Below, one piece after another: positions 7,173-13,332 of a stretch of DNA of 13,332 nucleotides (position 1 is its first letter; the number at the start of each line of letters is the position of its first letter). The position numbers and the translations under genes are program-made. Below the pieces are notes generated by a model. It was given only the letters and a program-made list of their open reading frames with translations, was not told where the DNA came from and searched no databases. The stretch spans positions 1 through 13,332 of the forward strand of contig DAIDJT010000037.1 of the NCBI GenBank assembly GCA_027451265.1, written 5' to 3'. The DNA comes from Bacteroidales bacterium (GTDB lineage Bacteria; Bacteroidota; Bacteroidia; Bacteroidales; VadinHA17).

Positions 7173-9086
7173 ATGAAGTCACTTATCCGGTTCTTTGAAG
7201 AAAATGTGGAGAAGTATGCGTCAAACATTTATATGTGGGAAAAGCTTCAGGAAAAGTATGAAGGCACCACGTACCAGGAAACAAAGCGGCAGGTTCAGGA
7301 GTTCGGTGCAGGCCTGATGCAGCTTGGGATCAGGAAAGGAGACCGTGTAAGCATGCTTGCTGACGGTCGGAACAGCTGGGTCATAGGCGAACTGGGGATA
7401 CTCTATGCCGGCGGTGTCAACGTGCCTCTTTCAATCAAGCTTAATCCGGAAGAGATAAGGTTCCGCCTTACCCACTCAGGATCAAAGATGGTCATTACTT
7501 CCAGCACGCAGGCTCCGAAGATTCTGGCGGTGGCTGAACGATGCCCTGACCTGGAGAAGATTATCTTCATGGACCCGCGCGAGGAATATGCCGATGGTCA
7601 GATTCATTTCAACGAGGTGCGTAAGATCGGTCGCGAGTGGTTGGAGAATCCAATCAACAGGAAAAGTTACGAGGAATTCACAGCTTCCATCACATCTTCC
7701 GATTTCGCAAATATCTGCTACACATCTGGTACCACCGCAGATCCCAAGGGGATTATTCTTACACATGGCAACTATGTGACGAACGTTTACCAGTCATACA
7801 GTCTGATGGACATACCTCAGTTCTACAAGACTCTGCTGATACTTCCCTGGGATCACTCATTTGCCCATACAGCGGGCATTTATGCCTTCATGGGCAAGGG
7901 AGCCAGCATTGCCTCTGTAAAGGTAGGCAAGACTCCCATGGAGACATTGCGCAACATTCCCATCTGCATGAAGGAGATAAAGCCCAACCTTCTGATGAGT
8001 GTGCCGGCACTGGCAAAGAACTTCCGCAAGAACATCGAAAAGGGAATAAAGGAAAAAGGTAAAATGACCGAAGCGCTCTTCAACTTTGCGCTCAATATGG
8101 CATATTCCTACAATAAGGAAGGCTGGAACAAGGGCCAGGGAATTCAGAAACTTAAGAAACCGCTGATCCGGCTCTTTGACAAAATCCTGTTCAGCAAGGT
8201 GAGAGAAGCCTTTGGCGGTGAGCTTGAATTCTTCATCGGGGGCGGTGCATTGCTTGATATAGAGCTGCAGCGCTTCTTTTACGCCATCGGGGTGCCGATG
8301 TACCAGGGATATGGCCTTTCAGAGGCTTCGCCCATCATCTCCTCAAACTCCGCCGCAAGGCATAAACTCGGATCATCAGGCTACCTGGTCAACAACATGG
8401 AGCTGAAGATCTGTGATGATGACGGCAACGAGCTGCCTGTCGGTCAAAAGGGAGAGATCGTGATCCGCGGAGGCAATGTAATGCACGGGTATTGGAAGAA
8501 CGAGACGGCAACACTGGATGCCATCCGCGACGGATGGCTGTATACCGGCGACATGGGATACATGAGTGAAGACGGCTTCCTCTACGTTCTCGGGCGGTTC
8601 AAGAGCCTCCTCATTGCTGACGACGGCGAGAAATTCAGCCCGGAAGGGATAGAAGAAGCAATAAGCGAACAGTCGAAGTACATTGACCAATGCATGCTCT
8701 ACAACAATCAGAAGCCATACACAGTTGCCCTGGTGGTTCCCAACCAGCATGCCCTGAAACTTTACCTTGAAGACCACAACATGTCTGCAACCACCGAGGA
8801 AGGCAAGCGGGCTGTTCTTAATCTCATTGAAAATGAAGTAAATGAATACCGCATCAATGGCAAGTTTGGGCACATGTTCCCGCACCGATGGCTGCCGGTG
8901 GCACTCGGGGTTCTGAATGAAAGCTTCAATGAGGAGAACGGCATGATGAACTCCACGATGAAGATCGTCAGGGGCAAGATCACTGCGAGATACAATGATC
9001 TCATAGAGTGGCTATACACACCCATGGGCAAGATAGTATACAATGAACGCAACATGGAAGAGGTCGAGAAAATGAAGCTCGGCTGA
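7173..9086 (+). CDS. Long-chain acyl-CoA synthetase (AMP-forming)
   Basis: The 637-residue ANL-superfamily enzyme activates a fatty acid to acyl-AMP and then acyl-CoA, for lipid synthesis or degradation. The ATP-binding P-loop YTSGTTADPKG is at 183-193, with Ala where Gly is usual. The adenylate motif GYGLSEASP is at 379-387, the YTGDMG motif begins at 457, and the hinge GRFKS is at 474-478, followed by DDGEKFSPEGIEEAI. The length and insertion pattern fit the long-chain fatty-acid group rather than acetyl-CoA synthetase. There is no signal peptide, so it is cytosolic or membrane-associated. The GH2 gene follows after only 20 bases on the same strand, suggesting a shared transcript although no pathway link is obvious. 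The substrate chain length cannot be read from the sequence. Confidence 0.93.
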   Translation: MKSLIRFFEENVEKYASNIYMWEKLQEKYEGTTYQETKRQVQEFGAGLMQLGIRKGDRVSMLADGRNSWVIGELGILYAGGVNVPLSIKLNPEEIRFRLTHSGSKMVITSSTQAPKILAVAERCPDLEKIIFMDPREEYADGQIHFNEVRKIGREWLENPINRKSYEEFTASITSSDFANICYTSGTTADPKGIILTHGNYVTNVYQSYSLMDIPQFYKTLLILPWDHSFAHTAGIYAFMGKGASIASVKVGKTPMETLRNIPICMKEIKPNLLMSVPALAKNFRKNIEKGIKEKGKMTEALFNFALNMAYSYNKEGWNKGQGIQKLKKPLIRLFDKILFSKVREAFGGELEFFIGGGALLDIELQRFFYAIGVPMYQGYGLSEASPIISSNSAARHKLGSSGYLVNNMELKICDDDGNELPVGQKGEIVIRGGNVMHGYWKNETATLDAIRDGWLYTGDMGYMSEDGFLYVLGRFKSLLIADDGEKFSPEGIEEAISEQSKYIDQCMLYNNQKPYTVALVVPNQHALKLYLEDHNMSATTEEGKRAVLNLIENEVNEYRINGKFGHMFPHRWLPVALGVLNESFNEENGMMNSTMKIVRGKITARYNDLIEWLYTPMGKIVYNERNMEEVEKMKLG

Positions 9087-9106
9087 TCCGAAATTTAATA
9101 TTACAT

Positions 9107-10936
9107 ATGAAATACTCAATTTTCACGGTTCTCGTCCTTACTGTCGGGGCGATGACCTGTTGTACCGGAAAGAAAGCAACTGAATGGAAGCCTGCAGAAA
9201 ACCCGCTGATGACTGCATGGTCTGAAAAAATTGATCCTGCTGCTCCATGGCCCGAATATCCCAGGCCGGGGCTCGAAAGAAATGAGTGGATGAGCCTGAA
9301 CGGATTATGGGACTATGCGATCTGTCCAAAGGATGCAGACCGCCCCGATCCCCAGGGCAAAATCCTCGTCCCCTACCCCGTTGAATCAGCCCTCTCCGGT
9401 GTAAGGGAAAGGATGAGTGACTCGCTGGCTCTCTGGTATTCGCGTGAATTCGTCATTCCGAAACAATGGAATGACAAGCAGATAATAATCAATTTTGAAG
9501 CATCGGACTGGGAGACGACCGTGTGGGTTGATGACAACCTGGCTGCAGTCCATCGTGGCGGCTATGATCCCTTCTGGTGTGATATCACCAATTACCTTGG
9601 TGACACAAAGAAGCATAAACTTGTAATCAGGGTTACCGATCCCACAGACAGGGGGCGTCAGCCAAGGGGTAAGCAGGTGATGAAGCCAGGTGGCATCTGG
9701 TACACACCCACAAGCGGCATCTGGCAGAGTGTATGGCTTGAACCGGTTGAGAAGAGCTGGATAGGAGAACTTCGTATTGTACCGGACATTGACAGCGGAT
9801 TGCTGCACGTGACAGTCATCGAGGAACGGTGCCAGGGGGGTCCGGAGAAATGTCCGCCGGTAGACATGGCCCCGTCACTCGCAGAGATAACTCTTTTGTC
9901 TGACGGACAAACGGTGGCAGTAGCCTCAGGCAGCACCGGATCAGTATTGACATTGCCCGTACCGGATGCAAAACTATGGAGCCCGGAAGACCCCTACCTG
10001 TATGATCTGAAGGTGAAACTGGTGACGGGAGGCCAGGTTACTGACGAAGTGAAATCATACGCCGGTATGAGAAAAATATCATTGGGGGTTACCGAAGACG
10101 GCTTTACACGCATCCTTCTGAACAACCGTTTCGTATGGCAGAACGGACCGCTTGACCAGGGATTCTGGCCTGACGGACTCTATACGCCACCTTCCGATGA
10201 AGCCATGGTGTATGACCTTGAGATGCTGAAAAAGATGGGATTCAACATGCTTCGCAAGCATGTCAAGGTAGAGAACAGAAGGTTTTATTACCATACTGAC
10301 CGGATGGGCCTGCTGGTATGGCAGGATATGCCCAGCGGCGACGATTACATCTGGGGCGATAAACCAGACATATCCAAGACTGCCGCCGACTCCGCACTCT
10401 TCATGGGCGAACTTACAAGGATGATAGAGACGAAGTTCAACAATCCCTCCATAATCATGTGGGTGGTTTACAACGAAGGCTGGGGCCAGTACAACACACC
10501 GGCAGTAACTGATTATGTAACAGCTTTCGACACGACCAGGCTTGTCAACAGCGCTTCCGGATGGACTGACCGGGGGACGGGACATGTACTTGATATTCAC
10601 AACTATCCTGAGCCTGTGGCTCCCAGGACTGAAAAAGCCAGGGCCATAGTGCTTGGTGAGTTCGGCGGACTGGGATTGCCGGTGCAGGGTCATACCTGGG
10701 AACAGAAGAACTGGGGTTATGAGAAGATGGGTGATACCACGGCACTCCTGAAGAAGTATACTGAGTTTTACGCTGTTGTTAGGCAGATGGTTGCCGAAAA
10801 AGGGCTGAGCGCGTCGGTCTACACCCAGACAACTGACGTGGAGACGGAGACCAACGGTTTGATGACCTATGACCGGAAGGTTGACAAAATGGGCTTTGCC
10901 AACGTCCGCAAGGCGATGGAAGGTAATAGGCAATAG
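9107..10936 (+). CDS. Glycoside hydrolase family 2 lipoprotein (beta-galactosidase/glucuronidase-like)
   Basis: The 609-residue protein starts with a lipoprotein-like signal (MKYSIFTVLVLTVGAMTCC; C18 or C19 lipidated), so it probably sits in the envelope. Domains in order are a jelly-roll sugar-binding domain (about 45-205; LNGLWDYA, YSREFVIP, GGIWYTPTSGIWQSVWLEPV), an Ig-like beta sandwich (about 210-325) and a TIM barrel (about 330-605). The catalytic acid/base is E457 in VVYNEGWGQ, and the likely nucleophile is E518 in VLGEFGG. LRKHVKVENRRFYYHTDRMGLLVWQD is the usual barrel signature, split here across about 382-407. It is far shorter than LacZ and lacks the C-terminal domains. The substrate is not predictable. 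There are no SusC/SusD neighbours, so it is not in an obvious polysaccharide utilisation locus. The last residues and stop fall in a heptamer repeat. Confidence 0.9.
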   Translation: MKYSIFTVLVLTVGAMTCCTGKKATEWKPAENPLMTAWSEKIDPAAPWPEYPRPGLERNEWMSLNGLWDYAICPKDADRPDPQGKILVPYPVESALSGVRERMSDSLALWYSREFVIPKQWNDKQIIINFEASDWETTVWVDDNLAAVHRGGYDPFWCDITNYLGDTKKHKLVIRVTDPTDRGRQPRGKQVMKPGGIWYTPTSGIWQSVWLEPVEKSWIGELRIVPDIDSGLLHVTVIEERCQGGPEKCPPVDMAPSLAEITLLSDGQTVAVASGSTGSVLTLPVPDAKLWSPEDPYLYDLKVKLVTGGQVTDEVKSYAGMRKISLGVTEDGFTRILLNNRFVWQNGPLDQGFWPDGLYTPPSDEAMVYDLEMLKKMGFNMLRKHVKVENRRFYYHTDRMGLLVWQDMPSGDDYIWGDKPDISKTAADSALFMGELTRMIETKFNNPSIIMWVVYNEGWGQYNTPAVTDYVTAFDTTRLVNSASGWTDRGTGHVLDIHNYPEPVAPRTEKARAIVLGEFGGLGLPVQGHTWEQKNWGYEKMGDTTALLKKYTEFYAVVRQMVAEKGLSASVYTQTTDVETETNGLMTYDRKVDKMGFANVRKAMEGNRQ

Positions 10937-10945
10937 GCAATAGGC
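10925..10945 (+). repeat. AATAGGC heptamer tandem repeat, three copies
   Basis: Three perfect head-to-tail copies of AATAGGC occupy 10925-10945. The first two copies overlap the end of the GH2 frame and supply its last residues (N, R, Q) and TAG stop at 10934-10936. The third runs into the left arm of the hairpin. It is not an insertion sequence or a CRISPR. Confidence 0.85.
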
Positions 10946-10973
10946 AGGCTGATCAAACGATCAGCCTGCTTTT
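10944..10973 (+). terminator. Rho-independent terminator after the GH2 gene, overlapping the end of the convergent HD gene
   Basis: A perfect 11-bp inverted repeat (GCAGGCTGATC at 10944-10954, GATCAGCCTGC at 10959-10969) with an AAAC loop is followed by TTTT on the plus strand. It sits 8 bases past the GH2 stop. The stop of the minus-strand HD gene (10955-10953) is inside the loop and left arm. On the minus strand the hairpin has no T-run after it, so termination there would be weaker. Confidence 0.85.
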
Positions 10974-11504
10974 GAACGGCAGGAATGTCATAAAATCCGC
11001 ATGGTGGACTATATAGGCCTCCGTGGTGCGTTTCACAAGATCGCCCTCGTGTGCATGCGCTGCAATTATGTGGCACACCTCCGGCGGCACGCCGCATTCC
11101 TCTGCGAGGCTGACGCCTGAGAACGGATGCCTGAGATACTGCCCGTACTTCCCCTGAACCGCTGTGCCATTTGCATCAAGCTCATATTCAAGCATCTTGC
11201 CGACATCTGCAAGTATCGCTCCTGCAATCAGCACATCCATATTGACAGGAAGTTCATTGCGAAAAAACTCGTTCATTTTCAAACCTGCTTCGCGGGCAAC
11301 ATGCACCACGCATCTCTTGTGGTCCATAAATGTCACTTTCAGGTCAGGCCCGCAGAGGAGGGTGAACGGGATCCGGTTCAGGTCGTCAGCGGAGAGTACA
11401 CTGCGTTCCAGTGCCAGTTCCCACGTGCGGGCAGTTTTCGCCCTCAGGTCCGGGTCACTGATCCATTCCAGTTCCGGCCAAAGTTTCTTGATTTCCCCGG
11501 TCAT
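10953..11504 (-). CDS. Small HD-fold (phosphohydrolase-like) protein with altered HD doublet
   Basis: The 183-residue protein has a helical HD-domain pattern across about 60-172: DHKRCVVHVAREAG (H62, H68), then GAILADVGKMLEYE (95-108), RHPFSG (H126), AAHAHEGD (H150, H152) and VHHADFMTF (H167, H168, D170). The segment GAILADVGKMLEY corresponds to the core helix that normally reads LLHDIGK, but His is replaced by Ala99 while D100, G102 and K103 remain. Metal binding may thus be altered. HD proteins of this size cleave phosphate esters of nucleotides or similar substrates; the substrate here is unknown. There is no signal peptide, so it is cytosolic. It starts 6 bases after the dehydrogenase stop, in the same minus-strand operon. 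The C-terminal codons SRLIV and the stop lie in the terminator hairpin. Confidence 0.75.
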   Translation of the reverse strand: MTGEIKKLWPELEWISDPDLRAKTARTWELALERSVLSADDLNRIPFTLLCGPDLKVTFMDHKRCVVHVAREAGLKMNEFFRNELPVNMDVLIAGAILADVGKMLEYELDANGTAVQGKYGQYLRHPFSGVSLAEECGVPPEVCHIIAAHAHEGDLVKRTTEAYIVHHADFMTFLPFKSRLIV

Positions 11505-11510
11505 AGCAGG

Positions 11511-12707
11511 TTATTTAAGGTGTGCAATAATGGCGTCAGTCATCTGTATGGTTGATGCAGCACCAAGGGTTACCACTTCAGGTTTGCCTGTCATCTTCAT
11601 CATGTCATAGGTCTTGACCTTTCCCTCCTCTATGACTTCGGCGATAGCCTTGCGGATCCTTGTTGCCGTCTCCTTCTCATCTATATAGTCAAGCATCATG
11701 CAGGCTGACTCAATCATTGCCACAGGGTTAACGATGGGTACCTCGTACCCGGCATACTTGGGAGCTGAACCATGTGTGGGTTCGAACACCCCGATTCCGT
11801 CTTCGGAAAACTGTGCGCTGCATGCAAAACCGAGTCCTCCTATGAGTCCTGCGAATGCATCGGAGGCGATATCTCCGAACATGTTTCCGGCCACAATTAC
11901 TCCGTAGTCTTCCGGGTTCTTGGTCAGCCACATCATCTGTGCATCGATATTAGTATTCCTGAGCTGTATTGCCGGGAACTCATTCTTCTGCATCTCCTTG
12001 GCAATCTTCCACATGAGCCCGGAGGTTTCCCTTATCACGTTGGGTTTTTCGCAGACGGTTACCGATTTGTAACCAAACTTAACCGCATGTTCAAATGCTG
12101 CCCTGACGATTCGTTCGGTATATTTCTTTGTGAAGATCCTGGTTGAGACAGCCAGTTCCTCTTTCGGGCACCAGCCGAAATTTTCGCGGAATTTTGGATG
12201 GGTCATCAGTGCATCATAAACCTGCTGCGGAGGATTTGACCACTCCACACCGCCGTAGAGCCCCTCGGTATTCTGTCTGAATATGACGACATCAACCAGC
12301 GGTTCCTCAGGGTTTCCATCCCTGTCGCGGCGGATGAAGTTCAGCGGGTTTCCCTTGTAGCTGCGGCATGGTCTGACGCATATGTCAAGGCCGAAGTGCT
12401 GTCTGAGTCCCACTATGGGGCTGCTGTAGGTGAATCCCTTGCCCTGGAGAGCCGGTGAGAGCTCAGCGGCGGCATCATCCTTGGGCTTGGAGGTGATTGC
12501 ACCGAACAGGGCAATCTTGTGTCTGGCTATCAGGTCAATTGTGCGTTGTGGAAGCGGGTTGCCCTCCTTGCACCAGAAATCCCAGCCTATATCTCCGTAA
12601 ACATATTCAGCATCAAACCCGGCCGCGTCGAGCACGCGAACAGCCTGTTTCAGAACAATGGCACCAATGCCGTCACCGGGAAGTGCCACAATTGTGCGTT
12701 TAGCCAT
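11511..12707 (-). CDS. Isocitrate/isopropylmalate-family dehydrogenase (isocitrate-like, probably NADP-linked)
   Basis: The 398-residue protein is a beta-decarboxylating dehydrogenase: PGDGIG (10-15), LRQHFGLDICVRP (101-113) with substrate arginines R102 and R112, FRQNTEGLYGGVEW with R144 and Y151, K221 in CEKPNVIRE, D255 in NIDAQMMW, and GNMFGDIASDAFAGLIGGLG with D279 and D283. HGSAPKYAG (312-320) has Lys-Tyr at the positions that select NADP in E. coli isocitrate dehydrogenase; NAD enzymes and isopropylmalate dehydrogenases usually have Asp-Ile there. The substrate-loop position that is Asn115 in E. coli enzyme appears to be Ile98 (SSPIVGLR), so the substrate is not certain. It may be isocitrate (TCA cycle, 2-oxoglutarate and NADPH) or a related malate. 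No leucine genes are nearby. The HD gene follows in the same operon. Confidence 0.88.
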   Translation of the reverse strand: MAKRTIVALPGDGIGAIVLKQAVRVLDAAGFDAEYVYGDIGWDFWCKEGNPLPQRTIDLIARHKIALFGAITSKPKDDAAAELSPALQGKGFTYSSPIVGLRQHFGLDICVRPCRSYKGNPLNFIRRDRDGNPEEPLVDVVIFRQNTEGLYGGVEWSNPPQQVYDALMTHPKFRENFGWCPKEELAVSTRIFTKKYTERIVRAAFEHAVKFGYKSVTVCEKPNVIRETSGLMWKIAKEMQKNEFPAIQLRNTNIDAQMMWLTKNPEDYGVIVAGNMFGDIASDAFAGLIGGLGFACSAQFSEDGIGVFEPTHGSAPKYAGYEVPIVNPVAMIESACMMLDYIDEKETATRIRKAIAEVIEEGKVKTYDMMKMTGKPEVVTLGAASTIQMTDAIIAHLK

Positions 12708-12860
12708 AGTCGTATTATTTTCTGTGTTTTCGTTTGCTGTAAAAATATGGTTTTTATTGTGGTAAAAAAAAGAGTTTTAGCAGTTAAAATTCATAACGGT
12801 TGCATTGGAAAAAAACTATATTTACCGCATCACGGACTAAAACAGGATAAAGAGCATATT
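12708..12860. promoter_or_regulatory. AT-rich divergent promoter region between the dehydrogenase and pepD
   Basis: This spacer of about 150 bases separates two divergent genes and is markedly AT-rich. For pepD, TATATTTA (12817-12824) is one mismatch from TAnnTTTG, 37 bases before the ATG. For the dehydrogenase, the minus-strand box TATTTTTA (12747-12740) is similarly close to consensus. Neither has a good -33 TTTG at standard spacing. An open frame runs through this spacer into pepD, but its residues are not protein-like. Confidence 0.4.
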
Positions 12861-13250
12861 ATGGGTGATTTGGGGGAGATAAAGCCCAGGAAGTTGTGGG
12901 GTTATTTCGAGGAGATTTGCAGGATACCTCGGCTTTCTAAAAACGAAGGAAAGATAAGAGCCTACCTGCTTGACTTTGCACGAAAGCATAACCTGGAAGC
13001 CAGGAAAGACAGCATCGGCAATATATTGATAATCAGGAATGCAGCCCCGGGAAAGGAAAAGATCAAGACGGTTGTCCTTCAATGTCACCTGGATATGGTT
13101 GGCGAAAAGAACGCTGCTCATCCTCATAACTGGGATACAGATCCTATAATTCCCGTCATTGACGGGAAGTGGGTTTCCGCAAGCGGGACCACCCTCGGTG
13201 CTGATGACGGGATAAAAGTCCTTTTAAGTTTCTACTTGCTCCTCGTTTAG
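12861..13250 (+). CDS. pepD: Aminoacyl-histidine dipeptidase (PepD, M20 family), truncated after ~118 genuine residues
   Basis: The start chosen is ATG 12861, where homology begins (MGDLGEIKPRKLWGYFEEIC); the open frame extends upstream through the AT-rich spacer but that part is not gene-like. Visible motifs are IPRLSKNEGKIRAYL, KDSIGNILI, VVLQCHLDMVGEKN with metal ligands H76 and D78, and WVSASGTTLGADDGI (104-118) with the bridging-metal Asp region. The normal enzyme has roughly 480 residues. Here, after GADDGI, the expected Gly-rich helix is replaced by KVLLSFYLLLV and a stop at 13248-13250. The rest of the catalytic domain and the dimerisation lid are missing, so this product would be inactive. 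The break coincides with a drop in GC and a switch to MlaE-like coding, pointing to a chimeric join or a rearrangement rather than a simple frameshift. Confidence 0.85.
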   Translation: MGDLGEIKPRKLWGYFEEICRIPRLSKNEGKIRAYLLDFARKHNLEARKDSIGNILIIRNAAPGKEKIKTVVLQCHLDMVGEKNAAHPHNWDTDPIIPVIDGKWVSASGTTLGADDGIKVLLSFYLLLV

Positions 13251-13332
13251 TAGCGACAGTCATTATGCTTCCTGTACTCACTATCTTTAGTATTTTTGTT
13301 GGAATTTTAGGCGGATTTGTCGTTGCTAATCT
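13211..13332 (+). CDS. mlaE: Fragment of MlaE/YrbE-type ABC transporter permease (both ends missing)
   Basis: In the frame starting GAT at 13211, the translation runs DKSPFKFLLAPRLVATVIML then PVLTIFSIFVGILGGFVVAN to the window edge. The pattern PxKFLxAPRLxA, a hydrophobic helix with ML-P, and VGILGG is characteristic of the MlaE (DUF140) permease core of the lipid-trafficking Mla system in the inner membrane. A stop lies just upstream in this frame (13205-13207) within pepD sequence, so no start exists here; the fragment begins inside the gene. GC in the last 112 bases is about 37% by hand count, against about 48% in 13-kb sequence just before (12901-13200). It overlaps the pepD frame tail. 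Only about 40 residues are visible. Confidence 0.6.

Noticed and set aside
10079..10933. Long minus-strand open frame (284 codons) inside the GH2 gene
   Set aside because: It is antisense to a strongly supported catalytic domain, shows no domain pattern and has no start context; it is a codon-bias shadow.
10925..10945. CRISPR-like array
   Set aside because: The units are 7 bases long and abut directly, with no spacers and no cas genes.
11127..11610. Two overlapping plus-strand open frames of over 140 codons
   Set aside because: They are antisense to the HD protein and the end of the dehydrogenase, whose motifs are clear; no motif is seen in these frames.
12519..12860. Upstream extension of the pepD open frame
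   Set aside because: It overlaps the dehydrogenase start on the other strand and the AT-rich spacer, and pepD homology begins exactly at ATG 12861.
13151..13167. Short palindrome TCCCGTCA-T-TGACGGGA in pepD
   Set aside because: It falls in conserved coding sequence (IPVIDGK), has no T-run, and is too short to claim as an operator or recombination site, although it lies about 45 bases before the break.

Overview
This window looks like a piece of a chromosome from an uncultured, moderate-GC Bacteroidota bacterium, probably Bacteroidales or a relative. The signs are a secreted protein ending in a gliding-motility/type IX secretion (T9SS) C-terminal domain, Bacteroidota-type -7 promoter boxes (TAnnTTTG), almost no Shine-Dalgarno sequences, a single long RelA/SpoT protein, a GH2 lipoprotein and a SPOR lipoprotein. 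Hand-counted stretches are close to 50% GC.

Layout. At 1-941 is the C-terminal part of an M16 peptidase-like protein, cut by the window edge. Its stop overlaps the start of a multidomain T9SS-exported protein (938-2431). A promoter at about 2453-2468 then opens the row rel (2492-4753), a Fur-family regulator (4780-5226) and purA (5295-6557). A SPOR-domain lipoprotein (7028-6561, minus strand) converges on purA with 3 bases between the stops. From 7173, a long-chain acyl-CoA synthetase is followed after 20 bases by a GH2 glycosidase lipoprotein (9107-10936). That gene ends in a three-copy AATAGGC heptamer repeat and a strong hairpin terminator. On the minus strand an isocitrate/isopropylmalate-family dehydrogenase (12707-11511) is followed after 6 bases by a small HD-fold protein (11504-10953), whose stop codon lies inside the same hairpin. 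Divergent from these, pepD starts at 12861 but breaks off near 13214. The last ~115 bases encode a fragment of an MlaE-type ABC permease in another frame and at much lower GC.

How the genes relate. Most of the window is housekeeping: stringent response (rel), AMP synthesis (purA, whose enzyme is a known ppGpp target in other bacteria), fatty-acid activation, an oxidative decarboxylase and an envelope SPOR protein. The accessory parts are the M16/T9SS pair and the GH2 glycosidase. I see no CRISPR array, no transposase, no tRNA or rRNA, and no convincing undescribed multi-gene defence or mobile system. The strongest anomaly is the pepD/mlaE junction at the right end, which is more likely an assembly chimera or contig-end artefact than biology. 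The next most interesting are a Fur protein without its structural-zinc cysteines, an HD-fold protein whose HD doublet is AD, and the repeat-plus-hairpin between the two convergent genes at 10925-10973.
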